Below are positions 22,678-36,600 of a stretch of 64,000 nucleotides of DNA, piece after piece. The notes beneath the pieces are model-generated. The model was given only the letters and a program-made list of their open reading frames with translations. It searched no databases and was not told the DNA's origin. Origin of the DNA: Acanthosepion esculentum (taxonomy: Eukaryota > Mollusca > Cephalopoda > Sepiida > Sepiidae). Where the stretch lies: positions 84,864,616-84,928,615 of the forward strand of contig OZ038510.1 of assembly GCA_964036315.1 (NCBI GenBank), read 5' to 3'. A program made the position numbers and the translations under genes. The number at the start of each line of letters is the position of its first letter. Position 1 is the stretch's first letter.

Positions 22678-23110
22678 TTTATTTGCTACTCATATTTTTT
22701 CTTCTCTCATTTATCACAGGTTTTCTCTTTGTCATCTTCATTAGTCCGTTACAGATTCTTTTTCTTCTTCGTTATTTTTTTAGCCATCTTTTTCTTCTTC
22801 TTCTTCTTCTTCTTCTTCTTCTTCTTCTTCTTCTTCTTCTTCTTCTTCTTCTACTACTACTTCTTCTTTATTCCTTTTAGCTTTTTTTTCTTCTCCTTCA
22901 TTAATCCTTATAGCCGTTTCCCTATGCTTCTTCTCTGATTTATTATTTCATTTAGCCTTCTTCTTCTTTTTTTTCTTTATCTTCTGCTTTATTATTCCGA
23001 GAAGCCTTCTTCTTCTTCTTCTTCTTCTTCTTCTTCTTCTTCTTCTTCTTCTTCTTCTTCTTCTTCTTCTTCTTCTTCTGCACCTCCTCCTCCTTATTTA
23101 TTTCGTTTAG

Positions 23111-23141
<31 letters not shown>

Positions 23142-23193
23142 CTTCTTCTCCTCCTCCTCCTCCTCCTTATTTATTTCGTTTAATCGTCTTCTT

Positions 23194-23259
<66 letters not shown>

Positions 23260-23725
23260 TTCTGCTTTATTATTCCGAGTAGCCTCCTACTCCTCCTTCT
23301 TCTTCTTCTTCTTCTTCTTCTTCTTCTTCTTCTTCTTCTTCTTCTTCTTCTTCTGCTTTATTATAACGTTTAGCTTTTTGTATCTTCTTGTTTATTCTTT
23401 TTAGCCTTCTTCTTCTTCTTCTTCTTCTTCTTCTTCTTCTTCTTCTTCTTTTTCTTCTTCTTCTTCTTTCTCCTTCTAGTCATTTTTCTTATTTTCTCTG
23501 CTTTATTATTCTTTTTAGCCCTCTTCTTCTTCATTATTTCTTTTAGCCTTCTTCTCCCACTTCTTTATTCTTTTTAGCCTTCTTTTTCTTCTTCTTCTTC
23601 TTCTTCTTCTTCTTCTTCTTCTTCTTCTGTGTTATTATTCCCTTTAGTCTTCTTTTTTTTCTTCTTCTGCTTCATTATTTCTTTTAGCCTTATTCTTTTC
23701 ATCTTCTTCTTCTTGGCTTGCCCGA
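22678..23725. repeat. Second (TTC)n pyrimidine array
   Basis: Several pure TTC runs of 50-90 bp (about 22788-22850, 23006-23078, 23119-23150, 23187-23221, 23297-23353, 23410-23470, 23590-23628), an (ATT)n run at 23222-23260, and spacers such as TTTATTCCGAGTAGCC and TTATTTCGTTTAG. The spacers are cousins of the TTTTAGC unit of the larger array. Confidence 0.9.
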
Positions 23726-24054
23726 GATTTTTTATTCAAACAGAAGAATAAAACACATATGATTGAATCCATCATTGAGAGACACGGACAACCTTAAAAG
23801 TAAAGTTTTAAAAAACTGTCAATCCGAAGACGCATTTTCAAAGAATTAGTAATTAACGGTAGAATTGGTAATGTTCAGGCTTTAAGGAACGAACTAGTGT
23901 TGCTGTCGTTTGAAATTTATAAAATCTTTCTGTTAAAACAATATTTCAAGAAAAGTAGCGAGTACGTTCATCACTGGATGCCCAATAAAAAAAAATCGAC
24001 ATTACATAATCCAACAAAGGTTTTATAACGGTATATCAGGCCAATGTTCCACAG
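23726..24054. other. Stretch without a recognised feature
   Basis: AT-rich sequence left of the LINE fragment. I see nothing in it. Confidence 0.4.
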
Positions 24055-24420
24055 CCAAATGTGCACCGGATGATTAGAAGTGTTGATAAAATCAGCCCTT
24101 AACATTGCAGGTGGAGCTCAATTAGAAACACTTTCAGGCCAGTCCACCTTTTTATGTAATTTTCTTGAATGTTATTTTTCACATTTATCTAATCCGAAAT
24201 CCATATCGATGTCATCACTGAAACATTTTACAGTATTGAGGAGACCCTTCAACTCATTGTCGTCTTTTGGAAAGTGTTTGATATCATCCATGTAGAATGT
24301 CACTAAAGACATTCTTTTATACATTGTAACCATAGTTATTATAGTTTAGTTCATGCGGATGTGGGGGGAATAATGAGAGAAGGGGCGATCTTAATCAATG
24401 TTTTAGTAAAGTCGTTTTCT
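24055..24420 (-). pseudogene. RLE-type LINE reverse transcriptase fragment with the YMDD block
   Basis: Minus-strand reading gives 'YNYGYNVYK', then 'TFYMDDIKHFPKDDNELKGL' and 'LNTVKCFSDDIDMDFGLDKC', followed by a frameshifted lysine-rich tail. YMDD is the catalytic motif C of a reverse transcriptase and is intact. The same block occurs on the + strand at 42850-42980 as 'NMDDIKVFANDDNELKR'. This family ends in a Cys/His motif and an RPD-type endonuclease in the other copies (see 45181 and 48029). Here only about 100 residues survive. The copy lies just left of the 17-kb satellite and points away from it. Confidence 0.75.
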
Positions 24421-24649
24421 TAAGTTCACTGTTTGCAGCATTTCTAGTATTGATGTCGTTTTCATCCCTAAACTTTTATTTGAAGAACTGTGGAACATCA
24501 ATATCTTGATTAAGTGATAATTTTCTATTTAAGTTAAAAGAGAGATACATTTTATCCGTTGAGAGCAATAAAAGACATCGTGTAATGTGCTTTCTGTTGT
24601 CTGTCCACAATTTACGAGGAAGGATGTATTTCGCCAAGGGTCACAGAAA
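24421..24649. other. Left flank of the satellite
   Basis: Ordinary AT-rich sequence without a recognised feature; the first monomer begins near 24650. Confidence 0.4.
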
Positions 24650-27600
24650 TTCACTAGCTCAAAGACATTTTAACTATTGATCTTGGGAAGCGGTTGTATA
24701 CAGCCGAGAGTTTAGATATTACTGAACGGGTTTGGCATCATGCATAGCATCCATATGAAAGTCTCGATCTGACGAAGATATTTAAGAACATCATGATCTT
24801 TGCCAAGACCGTCAGGTTTCATTCGCTCAAAGTCTTTTTAAACCATTGATCTTAAAAAGCGGTTGTATACAGCCGAGAGATTAGATATTTCTGAACGGGT
24901 TTGGCATCATGCATAGCATCCATATGAAAGTCTCGATCTGACGAAGATATTTAAGGACATGATGATCTTTGCCAAGACCGTCAGGTTTCATTCGCTCAAA
25001 GCCTTTTTAAACCATTGATCTTAGGAAGCGGTTGTATACAGCCGAGAGTTTAGATATTTCTGAACGGGTTTGGCATCATACATAGCATCCATATGAAAGT
25101 CTCAATCTGACGAAGATATTTAAGGACATGATGATCTTTGCCAAGACCCTCATGTTTCATTCGCTCAAGGCCATTTTAAACAATTGACCTTAGGAAGCGG
25201 TTGTATACAGCCGAGAGTTTAGATATTTTTGAACGGGTTTGGCATCATGCATGGCATCCATATGAAAGTCTCCATCTGACGAAGAAATTTAAGGACATGA
25301 TGATCTTTGCCAAGACCCTCAGGTTTCATTCCCCAAAGCCTTTTTAAACCATTGAGCATAGGAAGCGGTTGTATACAGCCGAGAGTTTAGATATTTCTGA
25401 ACGGGTTTGGCATCATACATAGCATCCATATGAAAGTCTCAATCTGACGAAGATATTTAAGAACATGATGATCTTTGCCAAGACCCTCATGTTTCATTCG
25501 CTCAAGGCCTTTTTAAACCATTGACCTTAGGAAGCGGTTGTATACAGCCGAGAGCTTAAATATTTCTGAACGGGTTTGGCAACATGCATGGCATCCATAT
25601 GAAAGTCTAGATCTGATGAAGATATTTAAGAACATGATGATCTTTGCCCTGACCGTCAGGTTTCATTCGCCCAAAGCCTTTTTAAAACATTGATCTTAGG
25701 AAGCGATTGTATACAGCCGAGAGTTTAGATATTTCTGAACGGGTTTGGCATCATGCATAGCAACCATATGAAAGTCTCGATGAACGAAGATATTTAAGAA
25801 CATGATGATCTTTGCCAAGACCGTCCGGTTTCATTCGCTCAAAACCTTTTTAAACCATTGATCTTAGGAAGCGGTTGTATACAGGCAAGAGTTTAGATAT
25901 TTCTGAACGGGTTTGGCATCATGCATGGCATCCATATGAAAGTCTCGATCTGAGGAAGATATTTAAGAAGTTGAGGATTTTTGCCAAGACAGTCAGGTTT
26001 CATTCGCTCAAAGCCTTTATAAACAATTGAACTTGGGAAGCGGTTGAATACAGGCAAGAGTTTAGATATTTCTGAACGGATTTGGCATCATGCATGGCAT
26101 CCATATGAAAGTCTCCATCTGACGAAGATATTTAAGGACATGATGATCTTTGCAAAGACCGTCCGGTTTCATTTGCTCAAAGCCTTTTTAAACCATTGAT
26201 CTTAGGAAGCGGTTGTATACAGCCGAGAGTTTAGATATTTCTGAACGGATTTGGCATCATGCATGGCATCCATATGAAAGTCTCGATCTGACGAAGATAT
26301 TTAAGAACATCATGATCTTTGCCAAGACCGTCAGGTTTCATTCGCTCAAAGTCTTTTTAAACCATTGATCTTAAAAAGCGGTTGTATACAGCCGAGAGTT
26401 TAGATATTTCTGAACGGGTTTGGAATCATGCATGGCATCCATATGAAAGTCTCGATCTGACGAAGATATTTAAGGACATGATGATCTTTGCCAAGACCGT
26501 CCGGTTTCATTCGCCCAAAGCCTTTTTAAACCATTGATCTTAGGAAGCGGTTGTATACAGCCGAGAGTTTAGATATTTCTGAACGGGTTTGGCATCATGC
26601 ATGGCATCCATATGAAAGTCTCAATCTGACGAAGATATTTAAGGACATGATGATATTTGCCAAGACCGTCAGGTTTCATTCGCTCAAAGCATTTTTAAAG
26701 AATTGATCATAGGAAGCGGTTGTATAAAGCCGAGAGTTTAGATATTTCTGAACGGGTTTGGCATCATGCATGGCATCCATATGAAAGTCTCGATCTGACG
26801 AAGATATTTAAGGACATGATGATCTTTGCCAAGACCGTCCGGTTTCATTCGCTCAAAGTCATTTGAAACCATTGATCTTAGGAAGCGGTTGTATACAGCC
26901 GAGAGTTTAGATATTTCTGAACGGATTTAGCATCATGCATGGCATCCATATGAAAGTCTCGATCTGACGAAGATATTTAAGAACATGATGATCTTTGCCA
27001 AGACCCTCAGGTTTCATTCGCTCAAAAGCCTTTTTAAACCATTGATCTTAGGAAGCGGTTGTATACAGGCAAGAGTTTAGATATTTCTGAACGGGTTTGG
27101 CATCATGCATGGCATCCAAATGAAAGTCTCGATCTGACGAAGATATTTAAGAGCATGATGATCTTTGCCAAGTGCCTCAGGTTTCATTCACTCAAAGCAT
27201 TTTTAAACCATTGATCTTAGGAAGCGGTTGTATACAGACAAGAGTTTAGATATTTCTGAACGGGTTTGGTATCATGCATGGCATCCATATGAAAGTCTCG
27301 ATCTGACGAAGATATTTAAGAACATGATGATCTTTGCCAAGACCGTCAGGTTTCATTCGCTCAAAGTCTTTTTAAACCATTGATCTTAGGAAGCGGTTGT
27401 ATACAGCCGAGAGTTTAGATATTTCTCAACGGGTTTGGAATCATGCATGGCATCCATATGAAAGTCTCGATCTGACGAAGATATTTAAGAACATGATGAT
27501 CTTTGCCAAGACCGTCCGGTTTCATTCGCTCAAAGCCTTTTTAAACCATTGATCTTAGGAAGCGGTTGTATACAGCCGAGAATTTAGATATTTCTGAACG

Positions 27601-30600
27601 GGTTTGGCATCATGCATGGCATCCATATGAAAGTCTCAATCTGACGAAGATATTTAAGAACATGATAATATTTGCCAAGACCGTCAGGTTTCATTCGCTC
27701 AAAGCCTTTTTAAAGAATTGATCATAGGAAGCGGTTGTATACAGCCGAGAGTTTAGATATTTCTGAACGGGTTTGGCATCATGCATTGCATCCATATGAA
27801 AGTCTCGATCTGACGAAGATATTTAAGGACATGATGATCTTTGCCAAGACCGACCGGTTTCATTCGCTCAAAGCCTTTTTAAACCATTGATCTTAGGTAG
27901 CGGTTGTATACAGGCAAGAGTTTAGATATTTCTGAAAGGGTTTGGCATCATAAATGGCATCCATATGAAAGTCTCGATCTGACGAAGATATTTAAGGACA
28001 TGATGATATTTGCCAAGACCGTCCGGTTTCATTCGCTCAAAGCCTTTTGAAACCATTGATGTTAGGAAGCGGTTGTATACAGCCGAGAGTTTAGATATTT
28101 CTGAACGGGTTTGGCATCATGCATAGCAACCATATGAAAGTCTCGATGAACGAAGATATTTAAGAACATGATGATCTTTGCCAAGACAGTCAGGTTTCAT
28201 TCGCTCAAAGCCTTTATAAACAATTGAACTTGGGAAGCGGTTGTATACAGGCAAGAGTTTAGATATTTCTGAACGGATTTGGCATCATGCATGGCATCCA
28301 TATGAAAGTCTCCATCTGACGAAGATATTTAAGGACATGATGATCTTTGCCAAGACCGTCCGGTTTCATTCGCTCAAAGTCATTTGAAACCATTGATCTT
28401 AGGAAGCGGTTGTATACAGCCGAGAGTTTAGATATTTCTGAACGGATTTAGCATCATGCATGGCATCCATATGAAAGTCTCGATCTGACGAAGATATTTA
28501 AGAACATGATGATCTTTGCCAAGACCCTCAGGTTTCATTCGCTCAAAAGCCTTTTTAAACCATTGATCTTAGGAAGCGGTTGTATACAGGCAAGAGTTTA
28601 GATATTTCTGAACGGGTTTGGCATCATGCATGGCATCCAAATGAAAGTCTCGATCTGACGAAGATATTTAAGAGCATGATGATCTTTGCCAAGTGCCTCA
28701 GGTTTCATTCACTCAAAGCATTTTTAAACCATTGATCTTAGGAAGCGGTTGTATACAGGCAAGAGTTTAGATATTTCTGAACGGATTTGGCATCATGCAT
28801 GGCATCCATATGAAAGTCTCCATCTGACGAAGATATTTAAGGACATGATGATCTTTGCAAAGACCGTCCGGTTTCATTTGCTCAAAGCCTTTTTAAACCA
28901 TTGATCTTAGGAAGCGGTTGTATACAGCCGAGAGTTTAGATATTTCTGAACGGATTTGGCATCATGCATGGCATCCATATGAAAGTCTCGAGCTGACGAA
29001 GATATTTAAGAACATCATGATCTTTGCCAAGACCGTCAGGTTTCATTCGCTCAAAGTCTTTTTAAACCATTGATCTTAAAAAGCGGTTGTATACAGCCGA
29101 GAGTTTAGATAATTCTGAACGGGTTTGGAATCATGCATGGCATCCATATGAAAGTCTCGATCTGACGAAGATATTTAAGGACATGATGATCTTTGCCAAG
29201 ACCGTCCGGTTTCATTCGCCCAAAGCCTTTTTAAACCATTGATCTTAGGAAGCGGTTGTATACAGCCGAGTGTTTAGATATTTCTGAACGGGTTTGGCAT
29301 CATGCATGGCATCCATATGAAAGTCTCAATCTGACGAAGATATTTAAGAACATGATGATATTTGCCAAGACCGTCTGGTTTCATTCGCTCAAAGCCTTTT
29401 TAAAGAATTGATCATAGGAAGCGGTTGTATGAAGCCGAGAGTTTAGATATTTCTGAACGGGTTTGGCATCATGCATGGCATCCATATGAAAGTCTCGATC
29501 TGACGAAGATATTTAAGGACATGATGATCTTTGCCAAGACCGTCCGGTTTCATTCGCTCAAAGTCATTTGAAACCATTGATCTTAGGAAGCGGTTGTATA
29601 CAGCCGAGAGTTTAGATATTTCTGAACGGATTTAGCATCATGCATGGCATCCATATGAAAGTCTCGATCTGACGAAGATATTTAAGAACATGATGATCTT
29701 TGCCAAGACCCTCAGGTTTCATTCGCTCAAAAGCCTTTTTAAACCATTGATCTTAGGAAGCGGTTGTATACAGGCAAGAGTTTAGATATTTCTGAACGGG
29801 TTTGGCATCATGCATGGCATCCAAATGAAAGTCTCGATCTGACGAAGATATTTAAGAGCATGATGATCTTTGCCAAGTGCCTCAGGTTTCATTCACTCAA
29901 AGCAATTTTAAACCATTGATCATAGGAAGCGGTTGTATACAGACAAGAGTTTAGATATTTCTGAACGGGTTTGGTATCATGCATGGCATCCATATGAAAG
30001 TCTCGATCTGACGAAGATATTTAAGAACATGATGATCTTTGCCAAGACCGTCAGGTTTCATTCGCTCAAAGTCTTTTTAAACCATTGATCTTAGGAAGCG
30101 GTTGTATACAGCCGAGAGTTTAGATATTTCTCAACGGGTTTGGAATCATGCATGGCATCCATATGAAAGTCTCGATCTGACGAAGATATTTAAGAACATG
30201 ATGATCTTTGCCAAGACCGTCCGGTTTCATTCGCTCAAAGCCTTTTTAAACCATTGATCTTAGGAAGCGGTTGTAAACAGCCGAGAATTTAGATATTTCT
30301 GAACGGGTTTGGCATCATGCATGGCATCCATATGAAAGTCTCAATCTGACGAAGATATTTAAGAACATGATAATATTTGCCAAGACCGTCAGGTTTCATT
30401 CGCTCAAAGCCTTTTTAAAGAATTGATCATAGGAAGCGGTTGTATACAGCCGAGAGTTTAGATATTTCTGAACGGGTTTGGCATCATGCATTGCATCCAT
30501 ATGAAAGTCTCGATCTGACGAAGATATTTAAGGACATGATGATCTTTGCCAAGACCGACCGGTTTCATTCGCTCAAAGCCTTTTTAAACCATTGATCTTA

Positions 30601-33600
30601 GGAAGCGGTTGTATACAGGCAAGAGTTTAGATATTTCTGAACGGGTTTGGCATCATAAATGGCATCCATATGAAAGTCTCGATCTGACGAAGATATTTAA
30701 GGACATGATGATATTTGCCAAGACCGTCCGGTTTCATTCGCTCAAAGCCTTTTTAAACCATTGATCTTAGGAAGCGGTTGTATACAGCCGAGAGTTTAGA
30801 TATTTCTGAACGGATTTAGCATCATGCATGGCATCCATATGAAAGTCTCGATCTGACGATGATATTTAAGAACATGAGGATCTTTGCCAAGACCCTCAGG
30901 TTTCATTCGCTCAAAGCCTTTTTAAACCATTGATGTTAGGAAGCGGTTGTATAGAGCCGAGAGTTTAGATATTTCTGAACGGGTTTGGCATCATGCATGA
31001 CATCCATATGAAAGTCTCGATCTGACGAAGATATTTAAGAACATGATGATTTTTGCCAAGACCGTCAGGTTTCATTCGCTCAAAGACGTTTTAAACCATT
31101 AATCTTAGGAAGCCGTTGTATACAGCCGAGAGGTTAGATATTTGTGAACGGGTTTGGCTTCATGCATGGCATCCATATGAAAGTCTCGATCTGACGAAGA
31201 TATTTAAGAACATGATGATCTTTGCCAAGACCGTCCGGTTTCATTCGCTCAAAGCCTTTTTAAACCATTGATCTTAGGAAGCGGTTTTATACAGCCGAGA
31301 ATTTAGATATTTCTGAACGGGTTTGGCATCATGAATGGCATCCATATTAAAGTCTCGATCTGAGGATGATATTTAAGAGCATGATGATCTTTGCCAAGAC
31401 CGTCCGGTTTCATTCGCTCAAAGCCTTTTTAAACCATTGATCTTAGGAAGCGGTTGTATACAGCCGAGAGTTTAGATATTTCTGAACGGGTTTGGCATTA
31501 TGCATGACATCCATATGAAAGTCTCGATCTGACGAAGATATTTAAGGACATGATGATCTTTGCCAAGACCGTCCGGTTTCATTCGCTCAAAGCCTTTTTA
31601 AACCATTGATCATAGGAAGCGGTTGTATACAGCCGAGAGTTTAGATATTTCTGAACGGATTTGGCATCATGCATGGCATCCATATGAAAGTCTCGATCTG
31701 ACGAAGATATTTAAGAACATGATGATCTTTGCCAAGACCGTCCGGTTTCATTCGCTCAAAGTCTTTTTAAACCATTGATCTTAGGAAGCGGTTGTATACA
31801 GCCGAGAGTTTAGATATTTCTGAACGGGTTTGGAATCATGCATGGCATCCATATGAAAGTCTCAATCTGACGAAGATATTTAAGAACATGATGATATTTG
31901 CCAAGACCGTCAGGTTTCATTCGCTCAAAGCCTTTTTAAAGAATTGATCATAGGAAGCGGTTGTATAAAGCCGAGAGTTTAGATATTTCTGAACGGGTTT
32001 GGCATCATGCATGGCATCCATATGAAAGTCTCGATCTGACGAAGATATTTAAGGACATGATGATCTTTGCCAAGACCGTCCGGTTTCATTCGCTCAAAGT
32101 CATTTGAAACCATTGATCTTAGGAAGCGGTTGTATACAGCCGAGAGTTTAGATATTTCTGAACGGATTTAGCATCATGCATGGCATCCATATGAAAGTCT
32201 CGATCTGACGAAGATATTTAAGAACATGATGATCTTTGCCAAGACCCTCAGGTTTCATTCGCTCAAAAGCCTTTTTAAACCATTGATCTTAGGAAGCGGT
32301 TGTATACAGGCAAGAGTTTAGATATTTCTGAACGGGTTTGGCATCATGCATGGCATCCAAATGAAAGTCTCGATCTGACGAAGATATTTAAGAGCATGAT
32401 GATCTTTGCCAAGTGCCTCAGGTTTCATTCACTCAAAGCAATTTTAAACCATTGATCATAGGAAGCGGTTGTATACAGACAAGAGTTTAGATATTTCTGA
32501 ACGGGTTTGGTATCATGCATGGCATCCATATGAAAGTCTCGATCTGACGAAGATATTTAAGAACATGATGATCTTTGCCAAGACCGTCAGGTTTCATTCG
32601 CTCAAAGTCTTTTTAAACCATTGATCTTAGGAAGCGGTTGTATACAGCCGAGAGTTTAGATATTTCTCAACGGGTTTGGAATCATGCATGGCATCCATAT
32701 GAAAGTCTCGATCTGACGAAGATATTTAAGAACATGATGATCTTTGCCAAGACCGTCCGGTTTCATTCGCTCAAAGCCTTTTTAAACCATTGATCTTAGG
32801 AAGCGGTTGTAAACAGCCGAGAATTTAGATATTTCTGAACGGGTTTGGCATCATGCATGGCATCCATATGAAAGTCTCAATCTGACGAAGATATTTAAGA
32901 ACATGATAATATTTGCCAAGACCGTCAGGTTTCATTCGCTCAAAGCCTTTTTAAAGAATTGATCATAGGAAGCGGTTGTATACAGCCGAGAGTTTAGATA
33001 TTTCTGAACGGGTTTGGCATCATGCATTGCATCCATATGAAAGTCTCGATCTGACGAAGATATTTAAGGACATGATGATCTTTGCCAAGACCGACCGGTT
33101 TCATTCGCTCAAAGCCTTTTTAAACCATTGATCTTAGGAAGCGGTTGTATACAGGCAAGAGTTTAGATATTTCTGAACGGGTTTGGCATCATGCATGGCA
33201 TCCATATGAAAGTCTCGATCTGACGAAGATATTTAAGGACATGATGATATTTGCCAAGACCGTCCGGTTTCATTCGCTCAAAGCCTTTTTAAACCATTGA
33301 TCTTAGGAAGCGGTTGTATACAGCCGAGAGTTTAGATATTTCTGAACGGATTTAGCATCATGCATGGCATCCATATGAAAGTCTCGATCTGACGATGATA
33401 TTTAAGAACATGAGGATCTTTGCCAAGACCCTCAGGTTTCATTCGCTCAAAGCCTTTTTAAACCATTGATGTTAGGAAGCGGTTGTATAGAGCCGAGAGT
33501 TTAGATATTTCTGAACGGGTTTGGCATCATGCATGACATCCATATGAAAGTCTCGATCTGACGAAGATATTTAAGAACATGATGATTTTTGCCAAGACCG

Positions 33601-36600
33601 TCAGGTTTCATTCGCTCAAAGACGTTTTAAACCATTAATCTTAGGAAGCCGTTGTATACAGCCGAGAGGTTAGATATTTGTGAACGGGTTTGGCTTCATG
33701 CATGGCAACCATATGAAAGTCTTGATCTGACGAAGTTATTTAAGAACATGATGATCTTTGCCAAGACCGTCCGGTTTCATTCGCTCAAAGCCTTTTTAAA
33801 CCATTGATCTTAGGAAGCGGTTGTATACAGGCAAGAGTTTAGATATTTGTGAACGGGTTTGGCATCATGCATGGCATCCATATGAAAGTCTCGATCTGAC
33901 GAAGATATTTAAGAACATGATGATATTTGCCAAGACCGTCAGGTTTCATTCGCTCAAAGATTTTTAAACAATTGATCATAGGAAGCGGTTGTATACAGCC
34001 GTGAGTTTAGATATTCTGAACGGGTTTGGCATCATGCATGGCGTCCATATGAAAGTCTCGATCTGACGAAGATATTTAAGGACATGATGATCTTTTCCAA
34101 GACCGTCCGGTTTCATTCACTCAAAGCTTATTTAAAATATTAATCTTAGGAAGCGGTTGTATACAGCCGAGAGTTTAGATATTTCTGAACGGGTTTGGCA
34201 TCATGCATGACATCCATATGAAAGTCTCGATCTGACGAAGATATTTAAGAAGATGATGATCTTTGCCAAGACCGTCCGGTTTCATTCGCTCAAAGCCTTT
34301 TTAAACCATTGATCTTAGGAAGCGGTTTTATACAGCCGAGAATTTAGATATTTCTGAACGGGTTTGGCATCATGAATGGCATCCATATTAAAGTCTCGAT
34401 CTGAGGATGATATTTAAGAGCATGATGATCTTTGCCAAGACCGTCCGGTTTCATTCGCTCAAAGCCTTTTTAAACCATTGATCTTAGGAAGCGGTTGTAT
34501 ACAGCCGAGAGTTTAGATATTTCTGAACGGGTTTGGCATTATGCATGACATCCATATGAAAGTCTCGATCTGACGAAGATATTTAAGGACATGATGATCT
34601 TTGCCAAGACCGTCCGGTTTCATTCGCTCAAAGCCTTTTTAAACCATTGATCATAGGAAGCGGTTGTATACAGCCGAGAGTTTAGATATTTCTGAACGGA
34701 TTTGGCATCATGCATGGCATCCATATGAAAGTCTCGATCTGACGAAGATATTTAAGAACATGATGATCTTTGCCAAGACCGTCCGGTTTCATTCGCTCAA
34801 AGTCTTTTTAAACCATTGATCTTAGGAAGCGGTTGTATACAGCCGAGAGTTTAGATATTTCTGAACGGGTTTGGAATCATGCATGGCATCCATATGAAAG
34901 TCTCAATCTGACGAAGATATTTAAGAACATGATGATATTTGCCAAGACCGTCAGGTTTCATTCGCTCAAAGCCTTTTTAAAGAATTGATCATAGGAAGCG
35001 GTTGTATAAAGCCGAGAGTTTAGATATTTCTGAACGGGTTTGGCATCATGCATGGCATCCATATGAAAGTCTCGATCTGACGAAGATATTTAAGGACATG
35101 ATGATCTTTGCCAAGACCGTCCGGTTTCATTCGCTCAAAGTCATTTGAAACCATTGATCTTAGGAAGCGGTTGTATACAGCCGAGAGTTTAGATATTTCT
35201 GAACGGGTTTGGCATCATGCATGGCATCCAAATGAAAGTCTCGATCTGACGAAGATATTTAAGAGCATGATGATCTTTGCCAAGTGCCTCAGGTTTCATT
35301 CACTCAAAGCAATTTTAAACCATTGATCTTAGGAAGCGGTTGTATAGAGACAAGAGTTTAGATATTTCTGAACGGGTTTGGTATCATGCATGGCATCCAT
35401 ATGAAAGTCTCGATCTGACGAAGATATTTAAGAACATGATGATCTTTGCCAAGACCGTCAGGTTTCATTCGCTCAAAGTCTTTTTAAACCTTTGATCTTA
35501 GGAAGCGGTTGTATACAGCCGAGAGTTTAGATATTTCTCAACGGGTTTGGAATCATGCATGGCATCCATATGAAAGTCTCGATCTGACGAAGATATTTAA
35601 GAACATGATGATCTTTGCCAAGACCGTCCGGTTTCATTCGCTCAAAGCTTTTTTAAACCATTGATCTTAGGAAGCGGTTGTAAACAGCCGAGAATTTAGA
35701 TATTTCTGAACGGGTTTGGCATCATGCATGGCATCCATATGAAAGTCTCAATCTGACGAAGATATTTAAGAACATGATGATCTTTGCCAAGACCGTCAGG
35801 TTTCATTCGCTCAAAGCCTTTTTAAAGAATTGATCATAGGAAGCGGTTGTATACAGCCGAGAGTTTAGATATTTCTGAACGGGTTTGGCATCATGCATTG
35901 CATCCATATGAAAGTCTCGATCTGACGAAGATATTTAAGGACATGATGATCTTTGCCAAGACCGACCGGTTTCATTCGCTCAAAGCCTTTTTAAACCATT
36001 GATCTTAGGAAGCGGTTGTATACAGGCAAGAGTTTAGATATTTCTGAACGGGTTTGGCATCATAAATGGCATCCATATGAAAGTCTCGATCTGACGAAGA
36101 TATTTAAGGACATGATGATATTTGCCAAGACCGTCCGGTTTCATTCGCTCAAAGCCTTTTTAAACCATTGATCTTAGGAAGCGGTTGTATACAGCCGAGA
36201 GTTTAGATATTTCTGAACGGATTTAGCAACATGCATGGCATCCATATGAAAGTCTCGATCTGACGATGATATTTAAGAACATGATGATCTTTGCCAAGAC
36301 CCTCAGGTTTCATTCGCTCAAAGCCTTTTTAAACCATTGATGTTAGGAAGCGGTTGTATAGAGCCGAGAGTTTAGATATTTCTGAACGGGTTTGGCATCA
36401 TGCATGACATCCATATGAAAGTCTCGATCTGACGAAGATATTTAAGAACATGATGATCTTTGCCAAGACCGTCAGGTTTCATTCGCTCAAAGACGTTTTA
36501 AACCATTAATCTTAGGAAGCCGTTGTATACAGCCGAGAGGTTAGATATTTGTGAACGGGTTTGGCTTCATGCATGGCATCCATATGAAAGTCTTGATCTG

